A DNA stretch of 64,000 bases from Inia geoffrensis. Lineage: Eukaryota; Chordata; Mammalia; Artiodactyla; Iniidae. A program made the position numbers and the translations under genes. The stretch covers positions 71,904,784-71,968,783 of the forward strand of contig CM070910.1 in the NCBI GenBank assembly GCA_036417435.1, read 5' to 3'. The notes under the pieces are model-generated. The model was not told where the DNA came from. It ran no database searches and saw only the letters and a program-made list of their open reading frames with translations. Positions 49,691 through 60,800 of this stretch are shown piece by piece (position 1 is the first letter of the stretch; each line of letters begins with the position of its first letter).

Positions 49691-51699
49691 CTACATGCCA
49701 GCAAGTGCAGTTCTACAATAATCGTTACAAAGTGAAATGCTTTATAAAGGACAGTTGAAATAAATCTTAGTGAAATTATAGGTAAATGTGAAATGTGGAA
49801 ATTAAAGGAATGCAATTAATGTCCAGAATTTTTAATGTCTTTTTCCTAAGAGTGTAGAAAGCATTAATTATAGTTTGTTGTTTTTTATATGAAAGGATTT
49901 TAAGTTATAATATAAGCTATTTTGGTTATTATTTGTGCTTTTGTCGATTTTTTTATTTGCAAACCTGCTAATTTATAACTACACCCCGCCCCCGTTTGTC
50001 TCTTTGACTATCGATGGGCCGTTCATTCTAAGCACAAACATAGCTGATTCTGAAACACAAGAAGTACAGACATTAGATTATCACTTACAGAGAAAGTACA
50101 TCCTATTTTGATGAGGACTCCATATTCTATTTTGGAATAAGCTGTGCACATGGCACAGCTTCAGTTTTACTTACAGAGTAAAGGTCCATACTTACTGTCA
50201 GAACTATTAGTTACAACTAGAAACCTTGGGGACCATACCCCATCCCTTAGTTATTGCACTGTGAGGGTCTAGGATGAGAACACAGAAGGTGGACACATTG
50301 AGGCCATCTTGAAAAGGAAAGCTTTTATGAAGATTCAGACTCCAGAAATTATCAGTCTTCTACCACTTCCATCTCCCTCACAATGTCGTAGGACACCTGC
50401 ATCCACAGGCCTTCCCTTCAGGAACCTGGCCAATATACAAGGTTGCTGCTCTCACCGCTGCTTTTGTGCAGAGATTTCTGATTGGATCTATTGTGAGCCC
50501 ACAGCATTCCATAACTAGTATCTACCCATCAACCCTCAGAAATCCAGGCTTTAGTATTAGGGTCCCATTCTATATTAGAAAAATCCTAAATTTGTGACCA
50601 AATGCCAAGAAGATGGACACATCTATTCCTCTTTCCCACTCATACTTCCTAAGGGCTCTAACTGGGTAGGTCTAACATCTGCAGGCATGTTATATAACAG
50701 GTAAACTTACTTGGAATTGGACACTTTGTAGTTACATAACTATTCAATGGCCTCCTACTTTGAAGAGCCCCTTAGCAATGGTTGGAAGAGTGAAGTTTGA
50801 AAGTTTTCTAATCCAAGTTACGGATAATTCTACTTCAGTATTTGAACCTGTTAATTATAGCCTTTTTCAGTTTCTATCGAAGAGTCTTTAATGAAAAGCA
50901 CATGTATTCCTTCTCAGCACCTGTCCAGCTTGGTAAGGGATTAGTTCCTAGCACAAATTAACCTATTTCCTCCCCTCTAAACCAAAGTAAGTCCAGTTTT
51001 CTCTCCAGGTTTGCTGAAAGCTTCCATCACCACTAAAATAGTGCAAACAGGGAAAAAAATTTTCCCACCAACACCTATGCTCTAGGATTGTTGTAAGAAA
51101 TCAGTTTGAAGGGCAGTATTAATCTCAGAGGAAAGGGGGAGAGGCACCAAGTTCCACTAGTAGAATAAAATGGGTTGTTAGTAAATTCAGTAACAAGAGA
51201 TGAGACTTTGTGGAAAAGGGGACACAAAACGGGGTGGGGGGGGTGCGATAATTGTACCAGGTGTGCATCCTTGGAGCACAAAAGCGAAGAGGCAGGAACA
51301 CAGTAGGAGTCTGGTCCAGTGGAGCTAGTCTCAGTAAGGTTGCCCCACTCTTGAACACCTGGTGGCCTGCCAATGGTCCCCACCGTAGGGTATTGATATT
51401 ACAATGAGAAAGTCCTGATGCAGAGAACAGATCATAGAACTGTACGTGGTCTGTGTAACTCCTTGGAGAAGGGTCTAGAAGATACTTGGGGGAAGGAATT
51501 GTGAGGCAGGCAAAAGTGAAGTCATTAGAGAAGGACTGTTGACAAAAGGGTTAAATTGAGCCTGCTCATTGGAGAAGTCTGAGTGGAATGAAGCATCTTG
51601 GTTTTTTCTCCCACCAGCTCCAGGCAGTGTCAGCGATCAAAGATATTTGCATGCCCATGTCTTACCTGTTTTGCTCGTTATCAAGGCCACATGCAAGGA
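49691..51699. other. Intergenic, unassigned
   Basis: Two kilobases without a supported gene. A G-run (ggggtggggggggtg) lies near 51233. Small open frames at 50309 and 51075-51383 show no family signature. Confidence 0.5.
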
Positions 51700-51810
51700 A
51701 CCCTAATGAGATCAGGCAGGTGCTCACTCCCCTGGCTTGGGGTCAGAGCCTTCATAGCAGCCTAGTCCCTCACACATAGCAGGGGCTTAATAAATTTATC
51801 ACCTTCTCTT
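51700..51810 (+). repeat. LINE L2 tail, sense
   Basis: 'ccctcacacatagcagggg' followed by 'cttaataaatttatc' is the typical L2 end. Confidence 0.7.
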
Positions 51811-51829
51811 GTCCTTTGACCTCCATCTA

Positions 51830-52092
51830 CATACAACCCTCTGCTCCCTCCAATCCCCAGAGATCACATCTACTCTCATACTCATGGTACAGCCACCACT
51901 ACCAGCAGGGTAACATTGGGTCTGATCCCTACCTTTCATTTCTCCTGAGTGCCAGCCCCTGTTCCTAATTCCTGCCAGAATTACCCACTGTTCTCATAAA
52001 AGTCTGCATGTTTGAAACCAGCTGCCCACACCCCTGAGTTGCAGCATTCTCCAGTGAGTTCCAAACTCTAAGGCATTCTTGACCCTTTTCAT
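51830..52092 (+). repeat. Probable LINE L2 body, sense, left part
   Basis: C/T-rich with L2-like phrases ('ctctaaggcattcttgaccc'). Interrupted by an LTR remnant and apparently continuing at 52426. Confidence 0.45.
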
Positions 52093-52425
52093 CAATCTGG
52101 GATGCTGTAACAAATTACCATAGATTGGGTGGCTTAGACAAGGAATTCTGGAGGCTGAGAAGTCTGAGGTCAAGGTATCTGGGTGAGGGTTTGCTTACTG
52201 GCTGTCTCCTCATTGTATTCTCACATGGCAGAGAGGAGAGAGAAGCAAGATCTCTTGGGACCTTTATAAGGGCACTAATCCCATTCGGGAGGGCTCTATT
52301 CTCACAACCGCATTGAAACCTAATTACCTCCCAGAGGCCCCGCCTCTCAATACCATCACACTGGGGAATAGGTTTCAACAGATGAATTTTGAGGGGACAC
52401 AAACATTCAGTCCATACATTGAGTA
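52093..52425 (-). repeat. MaLR-type solo LTR, antisense
   Basis: Nearly complete in antisense order: 'gggatgctgtaacaaatta', 'gattgggtggcttagac', 'ttctcacatggcagagagg', 'agggcactaatcccattc', 'cctaattacctcccagagg', 'ggggacacaaacattcagt'. This is the same general type as 36690-36980. Non-coding. Confidence 0.85.
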
Positions 52426-52744
52426 ACTTTTCCCAACATGGAGTCATCAAACCTGTAGCCAATTTCTTCAGAATAATGCTTATATCAATGTCCTTTTCCA
52501 TTCCCATGTCCACCACCACTGAAGCCCTGTCACCATTTTACTCCTTATTTTTCTGGTAGAGGTTTAATTGATTCCTCTGCTCCAGTGTTCTCCTCACTCC
52601 AAAGAGTCCGCCAAACAGCACTGCCAGCTCTGCTTGAGCATTCCCCCTTCCCACTTCACTCTGTTGTTTTTTAGATGTAAATGTCAGAATCCTTACCCCG
52701 GCCTCCCTCTCCAGCAGACTTCTAATCTCTTACACAAATCCTCC
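52426..52744 (+). repeat. Probable LINE L2 body, sense, right part
   Basis: 'ccattcccatgtccaccacc' and C/T-rich continuation after the inserted LTR. Tentative. Confidence 0.4.
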
Positions 52745-53110
52745 CTATATTACTACTATTTGTACTGCTGTAATAAATTTCCACAAACTTAATGGCTTAA
52801 ACCAGCACAGATTTATCACCTTACAGTTCTGGAGGTCAGAGGTCCAACACAGTTCTCACCGGGCTAAAAGCAGGGTGCGTTCTTTCTGGAGGTTCTAGGA
52901 GAGAATGTTTCCTTGCCGTTTCCAGTTTCCAGAGCCCACCCGTATCCCTCGGTTTTTGCTCTCCACTTCATCTTCACCACCAGCAAGCTTGCATCTCTCT
53001 GAATGTTCTTCTGCGGTTACATCCCCTTCTGACTCTAAAAGCAGCTGGGAAGTGTTCTCTTTTAAGGACCCATGTGATTAGCTTGGGCCCACCTGGATAA
53101 TCCAGGCTAC
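52745..53110 (-). repeat. LTR-like element (ERVL/MaLR type), antisense, 5' portion missing
   Basis: Antisense order: 'ctgctgtaataaatttcc', 'acagttctggaggtcagag', 'ttctttctggaggttctagg', 'aggacccatgtgattagc', 'tggataatccaggctactc'. It breaks off immediately before the left arm of the inverted repeat. Confidence 0.6.
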
Positions 53111-53140
53111 TCTTCCCATGGCCTCCTCTCAGGATCCTCT

Positions 53141-53404
53141 TTTCCCATCACGCTCAGGCCTTATGTTGATGTGTCACTTACCTTGGGTAATGTTTTCTCC
53201 TGTGAGCAATGTAAGGTTCAAGACACTTAAGAATTGCTTTTTGTTTTCTTCCTTAGTCTTTCCACATTCATTACATCTGGTGAGATCATATGAATGCTGG
53301 TTATATGCCGCCCAGCACTAATCATTTTTTAAAGGATCACATGTTTAAAAGGCTAGCAGACAATTAGTTGGAAGATAGAAATCCTCTTAGAATTTTGTCC
53401 TAAA
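53141..53404 (+). repeat. Inverted repeat, left arm (~264 bp)
   Basis: From 'tttcccatcacgctcagg' to 'ttttgtcctaaa'. The reverse complement of 53983-54245 matches along the full length with short indels, at better than four of five positions by eye. Shared strings include 'agtctttccacattc', 'aaaggatcac' and 'ccttgggtaatgttt'. Not a repeat family I recognise. Confidence 0.88.
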
Positions 53405-53894
53405 GTAAAATCTTGGTTAGTGGCTAAAGAAAATTCACATTAAAATCTTAAATACAGTGATATAAAAATTTTTTTAAATGCTGAACTATTAGTTGATTCC
53501 ATTAAACACTATAGCAGTTAAGCCTGTTTCTGTGGCAGCCTTAAAATGATTCCCTCTTTATCAGAGTCCTTGAGAGGCCCCTGCAATCATTGTCAATATC
53601 ATCATCATCATCATTATGGAACTGATTCCTCTAGGAGATTCTAGGAAAATAAAGAGATGGGTAGGGGATGTATGTGTGTGATTGTGTCCATATGTAATGA
53701 GAACAGTGATCAGACATTAGATGCAGGATACAAATTCCATTTAGAGAAGATTTGATCATGCAATCTTGATATGGATGTGAACAAAGGAAGTGGTGGGAGT
53801 GAGATGGCCAGTGGAAAGGAGGAGGAAGTGAGCAGAGGTGGGAGTATAGGTGGCTCGGTTAGAAGATCAGCTCATTGATGTGAATGAGGGGAGT
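53405..53894. other. Spacer between inverted-repeat arms, unassigned part
   Basis: Includes a short (ATC)n near 53598-53615 and a GA-rich stretch near 53790-53840. No open frame of note. Confidence 0.5.
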
Positions 53895-53980
53895 ATTGTG
53901 AGCAAAATAACGCCCCTCCCTCCTCCACAAGTTGGCCAGCTGTGAAAATGTTCCTGTACATGGCAAAAGGGACTACAGAT
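53895..53980 (+). repeat. LTR-like fragment, sense, 5' portion
   Basis: 'gtgaaaatgttcctgtac' and 'atggcaaaagggacta' match the start region of the LTR type whose other part lies antisense at 52745-53110. It is directly followed by the right arm. Confidence 0.5.
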
Positions 53981-53982
53981 AT

Positions 53983-54245
53983 TTTAGGACAAAAATTTAA
54001 GAGGATTTATACCTTCTAATAAATTGTCTATTAGCCTTTTAAATACGTGATCCTTTAAAAAAGATCAGTGCTCGGCTGCAAATAAACAAGTCATATAATC
54101 TCACCAGGTGTAACGAATGTGGAAAGACTAAGGGAGTAAAACAAAAAAGCCATTCTTAAGTGTCTCAACCCTTACACTGCTCACAAGAGGAAACATTACC
54201 CAAGGTGAGCGTCACATCAACATAATACCTGAGTGTGATGGGAAA
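53983..54245 (-). repeat. Inverted repeat, right arm (~263 bp)
   Basis: Reverse-complement partner of 53141-53404, beginning 'tttaggacaaaaattt' and ending 'gagtgtgatgggaaa'. The spacer between arms is 578 bp. Confidence 0.88.
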
Positions 54246-54764
54246 GCTGATTTCCGCAATCATACAGTTATGCCGCTAATTTGTTAGGTGCTAAAACAAT
54301 TTCCTCATTGTACTTGTTCCTAATAAGTATGGAACAGTTTAGTCTCTACAAAAAGCAGGCTAAACATTTTCCCCTGCTGCCGGATCTCTGGGTTGAATGT
54401 CCGCATAAGAAGGACATGATTATACTTCATACAGAAACTCTTCCTGAGAAATAATAAGCTTTTAGAGGGCATAACTGCTGTTCCCCCAGTGGAGGGCTAC
54501 AGTAGGGTTGGAGGGAACCATTAGAAATACAGTAGGTCTGAGTTGAGGTACTGCTGCCCTGACAGCCAAAGATATCATTGATATCTTTAAGGATAGACAT
54601 TTTCCCAAAAGTTCAATGAGTGAGAGAGTATGTGAACAATAAGTAGATTGTTAAGACACAGCTGCATGTAGTTAGCACCACAAGTCAATTATACTATGTT
54701 TTGATATTTGGAAAATAATTATCCCATTTTTCTTTGAAAGTGCAGTAGTAGTAATAGAAATGAT
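54246..54764. other. Intergenic, unassigned
   Basis: No feature recognised. It contains the pre-insertion flank of the full-length L1. Confidence 0.5.
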
Positions 54765-55705
54765 AAAGAAAGAGCCAGATTAAGAAAGATGGCGGAAGAG
54801 TAAGACGCGGAGATCACCTTCCTCCCCACAGATACACCAGAAATACATCTACACGTGGAACAACTCTTACAGAACACCTACTGAAGGCTGGCAAAAGACC
54901 TCAGACCTCCTAAAAGGCAAGAAACTCCCCACGTACCTGGGTAGGGCAAAAGAAAAAAAGAAAAAACAGAGACAAAAGAATAGGGACGGGACCTGCACCA
55001 GTGGGAGGGAGCTGTGAAGGAGCAAAAGTCTCCACGCACTAGGAAGCCCCTTCACGGGCAGAGACTGCGGGAGGCGGAGGAGGGAGCTTCGGAGCCGCAG
55101 AGGAGAGCGCAGCAACAGGGGTGCGGAGGGGAAAGCGGAGAGACTCCCGCATAGAGGATCGGTGCCGACCGGCACTCACCAGCTCGAGAGGCTTGTCGGC
55201 TCACCCGCCGTGGCGGGCGGGGCTGCGAGCTAAAGCTCGGGTTTCGGTTTCAGACGGAGCGCAGGGAAAGGACTGGGGTTGGCGGCTTGAACATAGCCTG
55301 AAGGGAGTAGTGCACCACGGCTAGCCGGGAGGGAGTCCGGGGAAAAGTCTGCACCTGCCAAAGAGGCAAGAGACTTTTAACACACGTCGGGCCTCAGGCT
55401 GGTGCAGCATCACGCCGGCCTCTGCCGCCGCAGGCCCGCCCCGCACGCCGTGCCCCTCTCTCCCCTCGGCCTGTGTGCGCCAAAGGAATCAGAGGCTCCT
55501 TTAACCCTGTCCTGAGTGAAAAACAGACACCCTCCAGCGACCTACACGCAGAGGCAGGGCCAAATCCAAAGCTAAGCCCCTGGGAGCTGTGAGAACAAAG
55601 AAGTGAAAGGGAAATCTCTCCCAGCAGCCTCAGAAGCCGCGGATTAAAGCTCCACAATCAGCTTGATGTACCCTGCTTCTGTGGAATACATGAATAGACA
55701 GTGAC

Positions 55706-56156
55706 TCATCCCAAATTGAGATGGTGGACTTCATATGCAAGATTTATGATTTTTTGCCCTTTTTCCTCTTTTTGTGAAAGTGTATGTGTACGCTTCTCTT
55801 TGAGATCTTGTCTGTATAGCTTTGCTTCCACCATTTGTCCTAGGGTTCTATCCGTCCATTGTTTTTTTTTTTTTTTTCCTTTTTAAGAAAAAAATTTTTT
55901 TTCTTAATAATTAATTTTAATAATTCTATTACACTTTACCTTCCCTCTTTCTTTCTTTCCTTCCCCCCTTTATACAACGAATTATCCCAAGTGGAGGAGG
56001 TGGTCTTTGAAAGCAAGATTTATGATTTTTTCCCCTTTACCTCTTTTCGTGAGGGTGTATGTGTAAGCTTCAGTGTAGGATTTTGTCTGTATAGCGTGGC
56101 TTTCAACATTTGTCCTAAGGTTATATCCGTCCTTTTTCTTTTTTTTTTTTTCTTTT
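55706..56156 (+). repeat. Two-copy tandem duplication in the L1 5' UTR (~277-bp period)
   Basis: Copy 1 starts 'catcccaaattgag' at 55706 and copy 2 'ttatcccaagtggagg' at 55983. Both continue with 'gcaagatttatgatttttt', 'gtatgtgta', 'ttgtctgtatagc' and 'atttgtccta', and each ends in a T-run. Confidence 0.85.
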
Positions 56157-56229
56157 TTCCCCTAAATAATTATGTTTTAATTCAATAACTTTATTATACT
56201 TTACTTCATTCTATTTTACTGTATCTACT

Positions 56230-56395
56230 TTCTGTCCTTTTTCCTTCCTTCCATCCTCCCTTCTCCTTTCTTTCCTTCTGGCCTTCTTTCCTTCTTCTTT
56301 CTTTCTTCCTTCCCTCCCTCCTTCCTCCCTTCTTTCCTTCCTTCCCTCCTTTCCTTCTTTCTTTCTATCTTCCTATTTCTACTAATTCTCTCTAC
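56230..56395 (+). repeat. Polypyrimidine (CCTT)n-type tract
   Basis: About 165 bp of almost pure C/T on the + strand within the L1 5' UTR, made of TTCC, TTTC and CCTC units with few purines. Confidence 0.9.
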
Positions 56396-56925
56396 TTTCT
56401 CTCCCTTTTAATCTGAGCTGTGTGGATGAAAGGTTCTTGCTGCTCCTGCCAGGAATCAGGACTCTGCCTCTGAGGGGGGAGAGCCAACATCAGGACACTG
56501 GTCCACAAGAGATTTCCCAGCACCACATAATATCAAACGGTGAAAATCTCCCAGGGATCTCCACCTTAACACCAGCACCCAGCTTCACTCAACGTCCAGC
56601 AAGCTACAGTGCTGGACAACCTATGCCAAACAACTAGCAAAACAGAAACACAACCCCACCCATTAACAGAGAGGCTGCCTAAAATCATAATAAGTCCAGA
56701 GACACCCCAAAACACACCACCAGATGTGGACCTGCCCACCAGAGAGACAAGATCCAGCCTCATCCACCAGAACACAAGCACTAGTCCCCTCCACCAGGAA
56801 GCGTACACAACCCACTAGACCAACCTTAGCCACTGGAGACAGACATCAAAAACAACGGGAACTACGAACCTGCAGCCTGCAAAAAAAAAAAAAAAGGAGA
56901 CCCCAAACACAGTAAGATAAGCAAA

Positions 56926-57831
56926 ATGAGAAGACAGAAAAACACACAGCAGATGAAGAAGCAAGATAAAAATGCACCAGACCTAACAAATGAAGAAGTA
57001 ATAGGCAGTCTACCTGAAAAAGAATTCAGAATAATGATAGTAAAGATGATCCAGAATCTCGGAAATAGAATGGAGGCAGGGATGGAGAAGATGCAAGAAA
57101 TGTTTAACAAAGATCTAGAAGAACTAAAGAACAAACAAACAGAGATGAACAACACAATAACTGAAATGAAAAATACACTAGATGGGATCAATAGCAGAAT
57201 AACTGAGGCAGAAGAACGGATAAGTGACCTGGAAGATAAAATAGTGGAAATAACGACTGCAGAGCAGAATAAAGAAAAAAGAATGAAAAGAACTGAGGAC
57301 AGTCTCAGAGACCTCTGGGACAACATTAAACGCACCAACATTAGAATTATAGGGGTTCCAGAGGATGAAGAGAAAAAGAAAGGGACTGAGAAAATATTTG
57401 AAGAGATTATAGTTGAAAACTTCCCTAATATGGGAAAGGAAATAGTTAACCAAGTCCAGGAAGCAGAGAGAGTCCCATACAGGATAAACCCAAGGAGAAA
57501 TACACCAAGACACATATTAATCAAACTCTCAAAAATTAAATACAAAGAAAGCATATTAAAAGCAGCAAGGGAAAAAAAACAAATAACACACAAGGGAATC
57601 CCCATAAGGCTAACAGCTGATCTCTCAGCAGAAACTCTGCAAGCCAGAAGGGAGTGGCAGGACATACTGAAAGTGATGAAGGAGAAAAGCCTGCAACCAC
57701 GATTACTCTACCCAGCAAAGATCTCATTCAGATTTGATGGAGAAATTAAAACCTTTACAGACAAGCAAAAGCTGAGAGAGTTCAGCACCACCAAACCAGC
57801 TTTACAACAACTGCTGAAGGAACTTCTCTAG
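56926..57831 (+). CDS. L1 ORF1 protein (ORF1p), intact
   Basis: 301 codons from ATG to TAG, uninterrupted. ORF1p is the RNA-binding chaperone that coats L1 RNA as trimers. In order: a basic N-terminus (about residues 1-35), a coiled-coil region (about 35-125, e.g. NKQTEMNNTITEMKNTLDG and ISDLEDKIVEI), an RRM-like domain (about 130-220, with LWDNIKRTNIRIIGVPED) and the C-terminal domain (to about 300, with YPAKISFRFDGEIKTF). Length matches the usual ~300-340. The copy at 41143 has the same blocks but broken. An antisense open frame of 267 codons on the other strand is a shadow of this gene. Confidence 0.95.
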   Translation: MRRQKNTQQMKKQDKNAPDLTNEEVIGSLPEKEFRIMIVKMIQNLGNRMEAGMEKMQEMFNKDLEELKNKQTEMNNTITEMKNTLDGINSRITEAEERISDLEDKIVEITTAEQNKEKRMKRTEDSLRDLWDNIKRTNIRIIGVPEDEEKKKGTEKIFEEIIVENFPNMGKEIVNQVQEAERVPYRINPRRNTPRHILIKLSKIKYKESILKAAREKKQITHKGIPIRLTADLSAETLQARREWQDILKVMKEKSLQPRLLYPAKISFRFDGEIKTFTDKQKLREFSTTKPALQQLLKELL

Positions 57832-57889
57832 ACAAGAAACACAAGAGAAGGAAAGGACCTATAACAACGAACCCAAAACAAGTTAGAAA

Positions 57890-60800
57890 ATGGGAATAGG
57901 AACATGCATATCGATAATTACCTTAAATGTAAATGGACTAAATGCTCCCACCAAAAGACACAGATTGGCTGAATGGATACAAAAACAAGACCCATATATA
58001 TGCTGTCTACAAGAGACCCACTTCAGACCTAGAGACACATACAGACTGAAAGTAAGGGTATGGAAAAAGATATTCCATGCAAATGGAAATCAAAAGAAAG
58101 CTGGAGTAGCAATTCTCATATCAGACAAAATAGACTTTAAAATAAAGACCATTACAAGAGACAAAGAAGGACACTACATAATCATTAAGGGATCGATCCA
58201 AGAAGAAGATATAACAATTGTAAATATTTATGCACCTAACACAGGAGCACCTCAATACATAAGGCAAAAACTAACAGCCATAAAAGGGGAAATCGACAGT
58301 AATACACTCATAGTAGGGGACTTCAACACCCCACTTTCACCAATGGACAGATCATCCAAAATGAAAATAAATAAGGAAACACAAGCTTTAAATGATACAC
58401 TAAACAAGATGGACTTAATTGATATCTATAGGACACTCCATCCAAAAACAACAGAATACACATTTTTCTCAAGTGCTCATGGAACATTCTCCAGGATAGA
58501 TCATATCTTGGGTCACAAATCAAGCCTTGGTAAATTTAAGAAAATTGAAATTGTATCAAGTATCTTTTCCGACCACAACGCCATGAGACTAGATATCAAT
58601 TACAGGAAAAGGTCTGTAAAAAATACAAACACATGGAGGCTAAACAATACATTACTCAATAATGAAGGGATCACTGAAGAAATCGAAGAGGAAATTAAAA
58701 AATACCTAGAAACAAATGACAATGGAGACACAACGACCCAAAACCTATGGGATGCTGCAAAAGCAGTTCTGAGGGAAGTTTATAGCAATACAAGCCCACC
58801 TTAAGAAGCAGGAAACATCTCGAATAAACAACCTAACCTTACACCTAAAGCAATTAGAGAAAGAAGAACAAAAAACCCCCAAATTTAGTAGAAGGAAAGA
58901 AATTATAAAAATCAGATCAGAAATAAACGAAAAAGAAATGAAGGAAACAATAGCAAAGATCAATAAAACTAAAAGTTGGTTCTTTGAGAAGATAAACAAA
59001 ATAGATAAACCATTAGCCAGACTCATCAAGAAAAAAAGGGAGAAGACTCAAATCAATAGAATTAGAAATGAAAAAGAAGTAACAACTGACACTGCAGAAA
59101 TAAAAATGATCATGAGAGATTACTACAAGCAACTCTATGCCAATAAAATGGACAATCTGGAAGAAATGGACAAATTCTTAGAAATGCACAAACTACCAAG
59201 ACTGAATCAGGAAGAAATAGAAAATATGAACAGACCAATCACAAACACTGAAATTGAAACTGTGATTAAAAATCTTCCAACAAACAAAAGCCCAGGACCA
59301 GATGGCTTCACAGCCGAATTCTATCAAGCATTTAGAGAAGAGCTAACACCTATCCTTCTCAAACTCTTCCAAAACATAGCAGAGGGAGGAACACTCCCCA
59401 ATTCCTTCTACGAGGCCACCATCACCTTGATACCAAAACCAGACAAGGATGTCACAAAGAAAGAAAACTACAGGCCAATATCACTGATGAACATAGATGC
59501 AAAAATCCTCAACAAAATACTAGCAAACAGAATCCAACAGCACATCAAAAGGATCATACACCATGATCAAGTGGGGTTTATTCCAGGAATGCAAGGATTC
59601 TTCAATATACGCAAGTCTATCAATGTGATAAACCATAGTAACAAATTGAAGGAGAAAAACCATATGATCATCTCAATAGATCCAGAGAAAGCTTTTGACA
59701 AAATTCAACACCCATTTATGATAAAAACCCTACAGAAAGTAGGCATAGAGGGACCTTTCCTCAACATAATAAAGGCCATATATGACAAACCCACAGCCAA
59801 CATCATCCTCAATGGTGAAAAACTGAAAGCATTTCCACTAAGACCAGGAACAAGACAAGATTGCCCACTCTCACCACTCTTATTCAACATAGTTTTGGAA
59901 GTTTTAGCCCCAGCAATCAGAGAAGAAAAGGAAATAAAAGGAATCCAAATCGGAAAAGAAGAAGTAAAGCTGTCACTGTTTGCAGATGACATGATACTAT
60001 ACATAGAGAATCCTAAAGATGCTACCAGAAAACTACTAGAGATAATCAATGAATTTGGTAAAGTAGCAGAGATTTGGTAAATTGGTAAATCTCTGGCATT
60101 CCTATATACTAGTGATGAAAAATCTGAAAGTGAAATCAAGAAAACACTGCCATTTACCATTGCAACAAAAAGAATAAAATACCTAGGAATAAACCTACCT
60201 AGGGAGACAAAAGACCTGTATGCAGAAAATTATAAGACACTGATGAAAGAAATTAAAGACGATACAAATAGATGGAGGGATATACCATGTTCTTGGATTG
60301 GAAGAATCAACATTGTGAAAATGACTCTACTACCCAAAGCAATCTGTAGATTCAATGCAATCCCTATCAAACTGCCACTGGCATTTTTCACAGAACTAGA
60401 ACAAAAAATTTCACAATTTGTATGGAAACACAAAAGACCCCGAATAGCTAAAGCAATCTTGAGAGCGAAAAACGGAGCTGGCGGAATCAGGCTCCCTGAC
60501 TTCAGACTATACTACAAAGCTACAGTAATCAAGACAGTATGGTACTGGCACAAAAACAGAACAATAGATCAATGGAACAGAATAGAAAGCCCAGAGATAA
60601 ACCCACGCACATATGGACACCTTATCTTTGATAATGGTGGCAGGAATATACAGTGGAGAAAGGACAGCCTCTTCAATAAGTGGTGCTGGGAAAACTGGAC
60701 AGCTACATGTAAAAGTATGAGCTTAGATCACTCCCTAACACCATACACAAAAATAAGCTCAAAATGGATTAAAGACCTAAATGTAAGGCCAGAAACTATC

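Larger units (their letters stand above)
54778..56925 (+). promoter_or_regulatory. L1 5' UTR with internal promoter region
   Basis: Opens with a YY1-like box, aaagatggcgg at 54785-54795, in the same place as the YY1 site of other L1s. 55040-55450 is GC- and CpG-rich. 55700-56400 is T/C-rich and holds a two-copy internal duplication and a long pyrimidine tract. The promoter role is inferred from L1 biology. Confidence 0.75.

Noticed and set aside
54100..54180. CNECGK-like reading around the right inverted-repeat arm, suggesting a zinc-finger pseudogene
   Set aside because: Only one half of a finger can be read. There is no HTGEKP linker and a stop follows within about 12 codons. Chance likeness.
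54867..55657. Minus-strand open frames in the L1 5' UTR (102 and 87 codons), reminiscent of antisense ORF0 in primates
   Set aside because: ORF0 is known only from primate L1s, and there is no sequence likeness or Kozak context that I can point to. GC-rich DNA gives such frames by chance.
56862..57665. 267-codon open frame on the minus strand
   Set aside because: It lies wholly over the functional frame of L1 ORF1 and starts in its upstream A-run. It is rich in Leu/Ser/Phe from the reversed Lys/Glu codons. A shadow frame.
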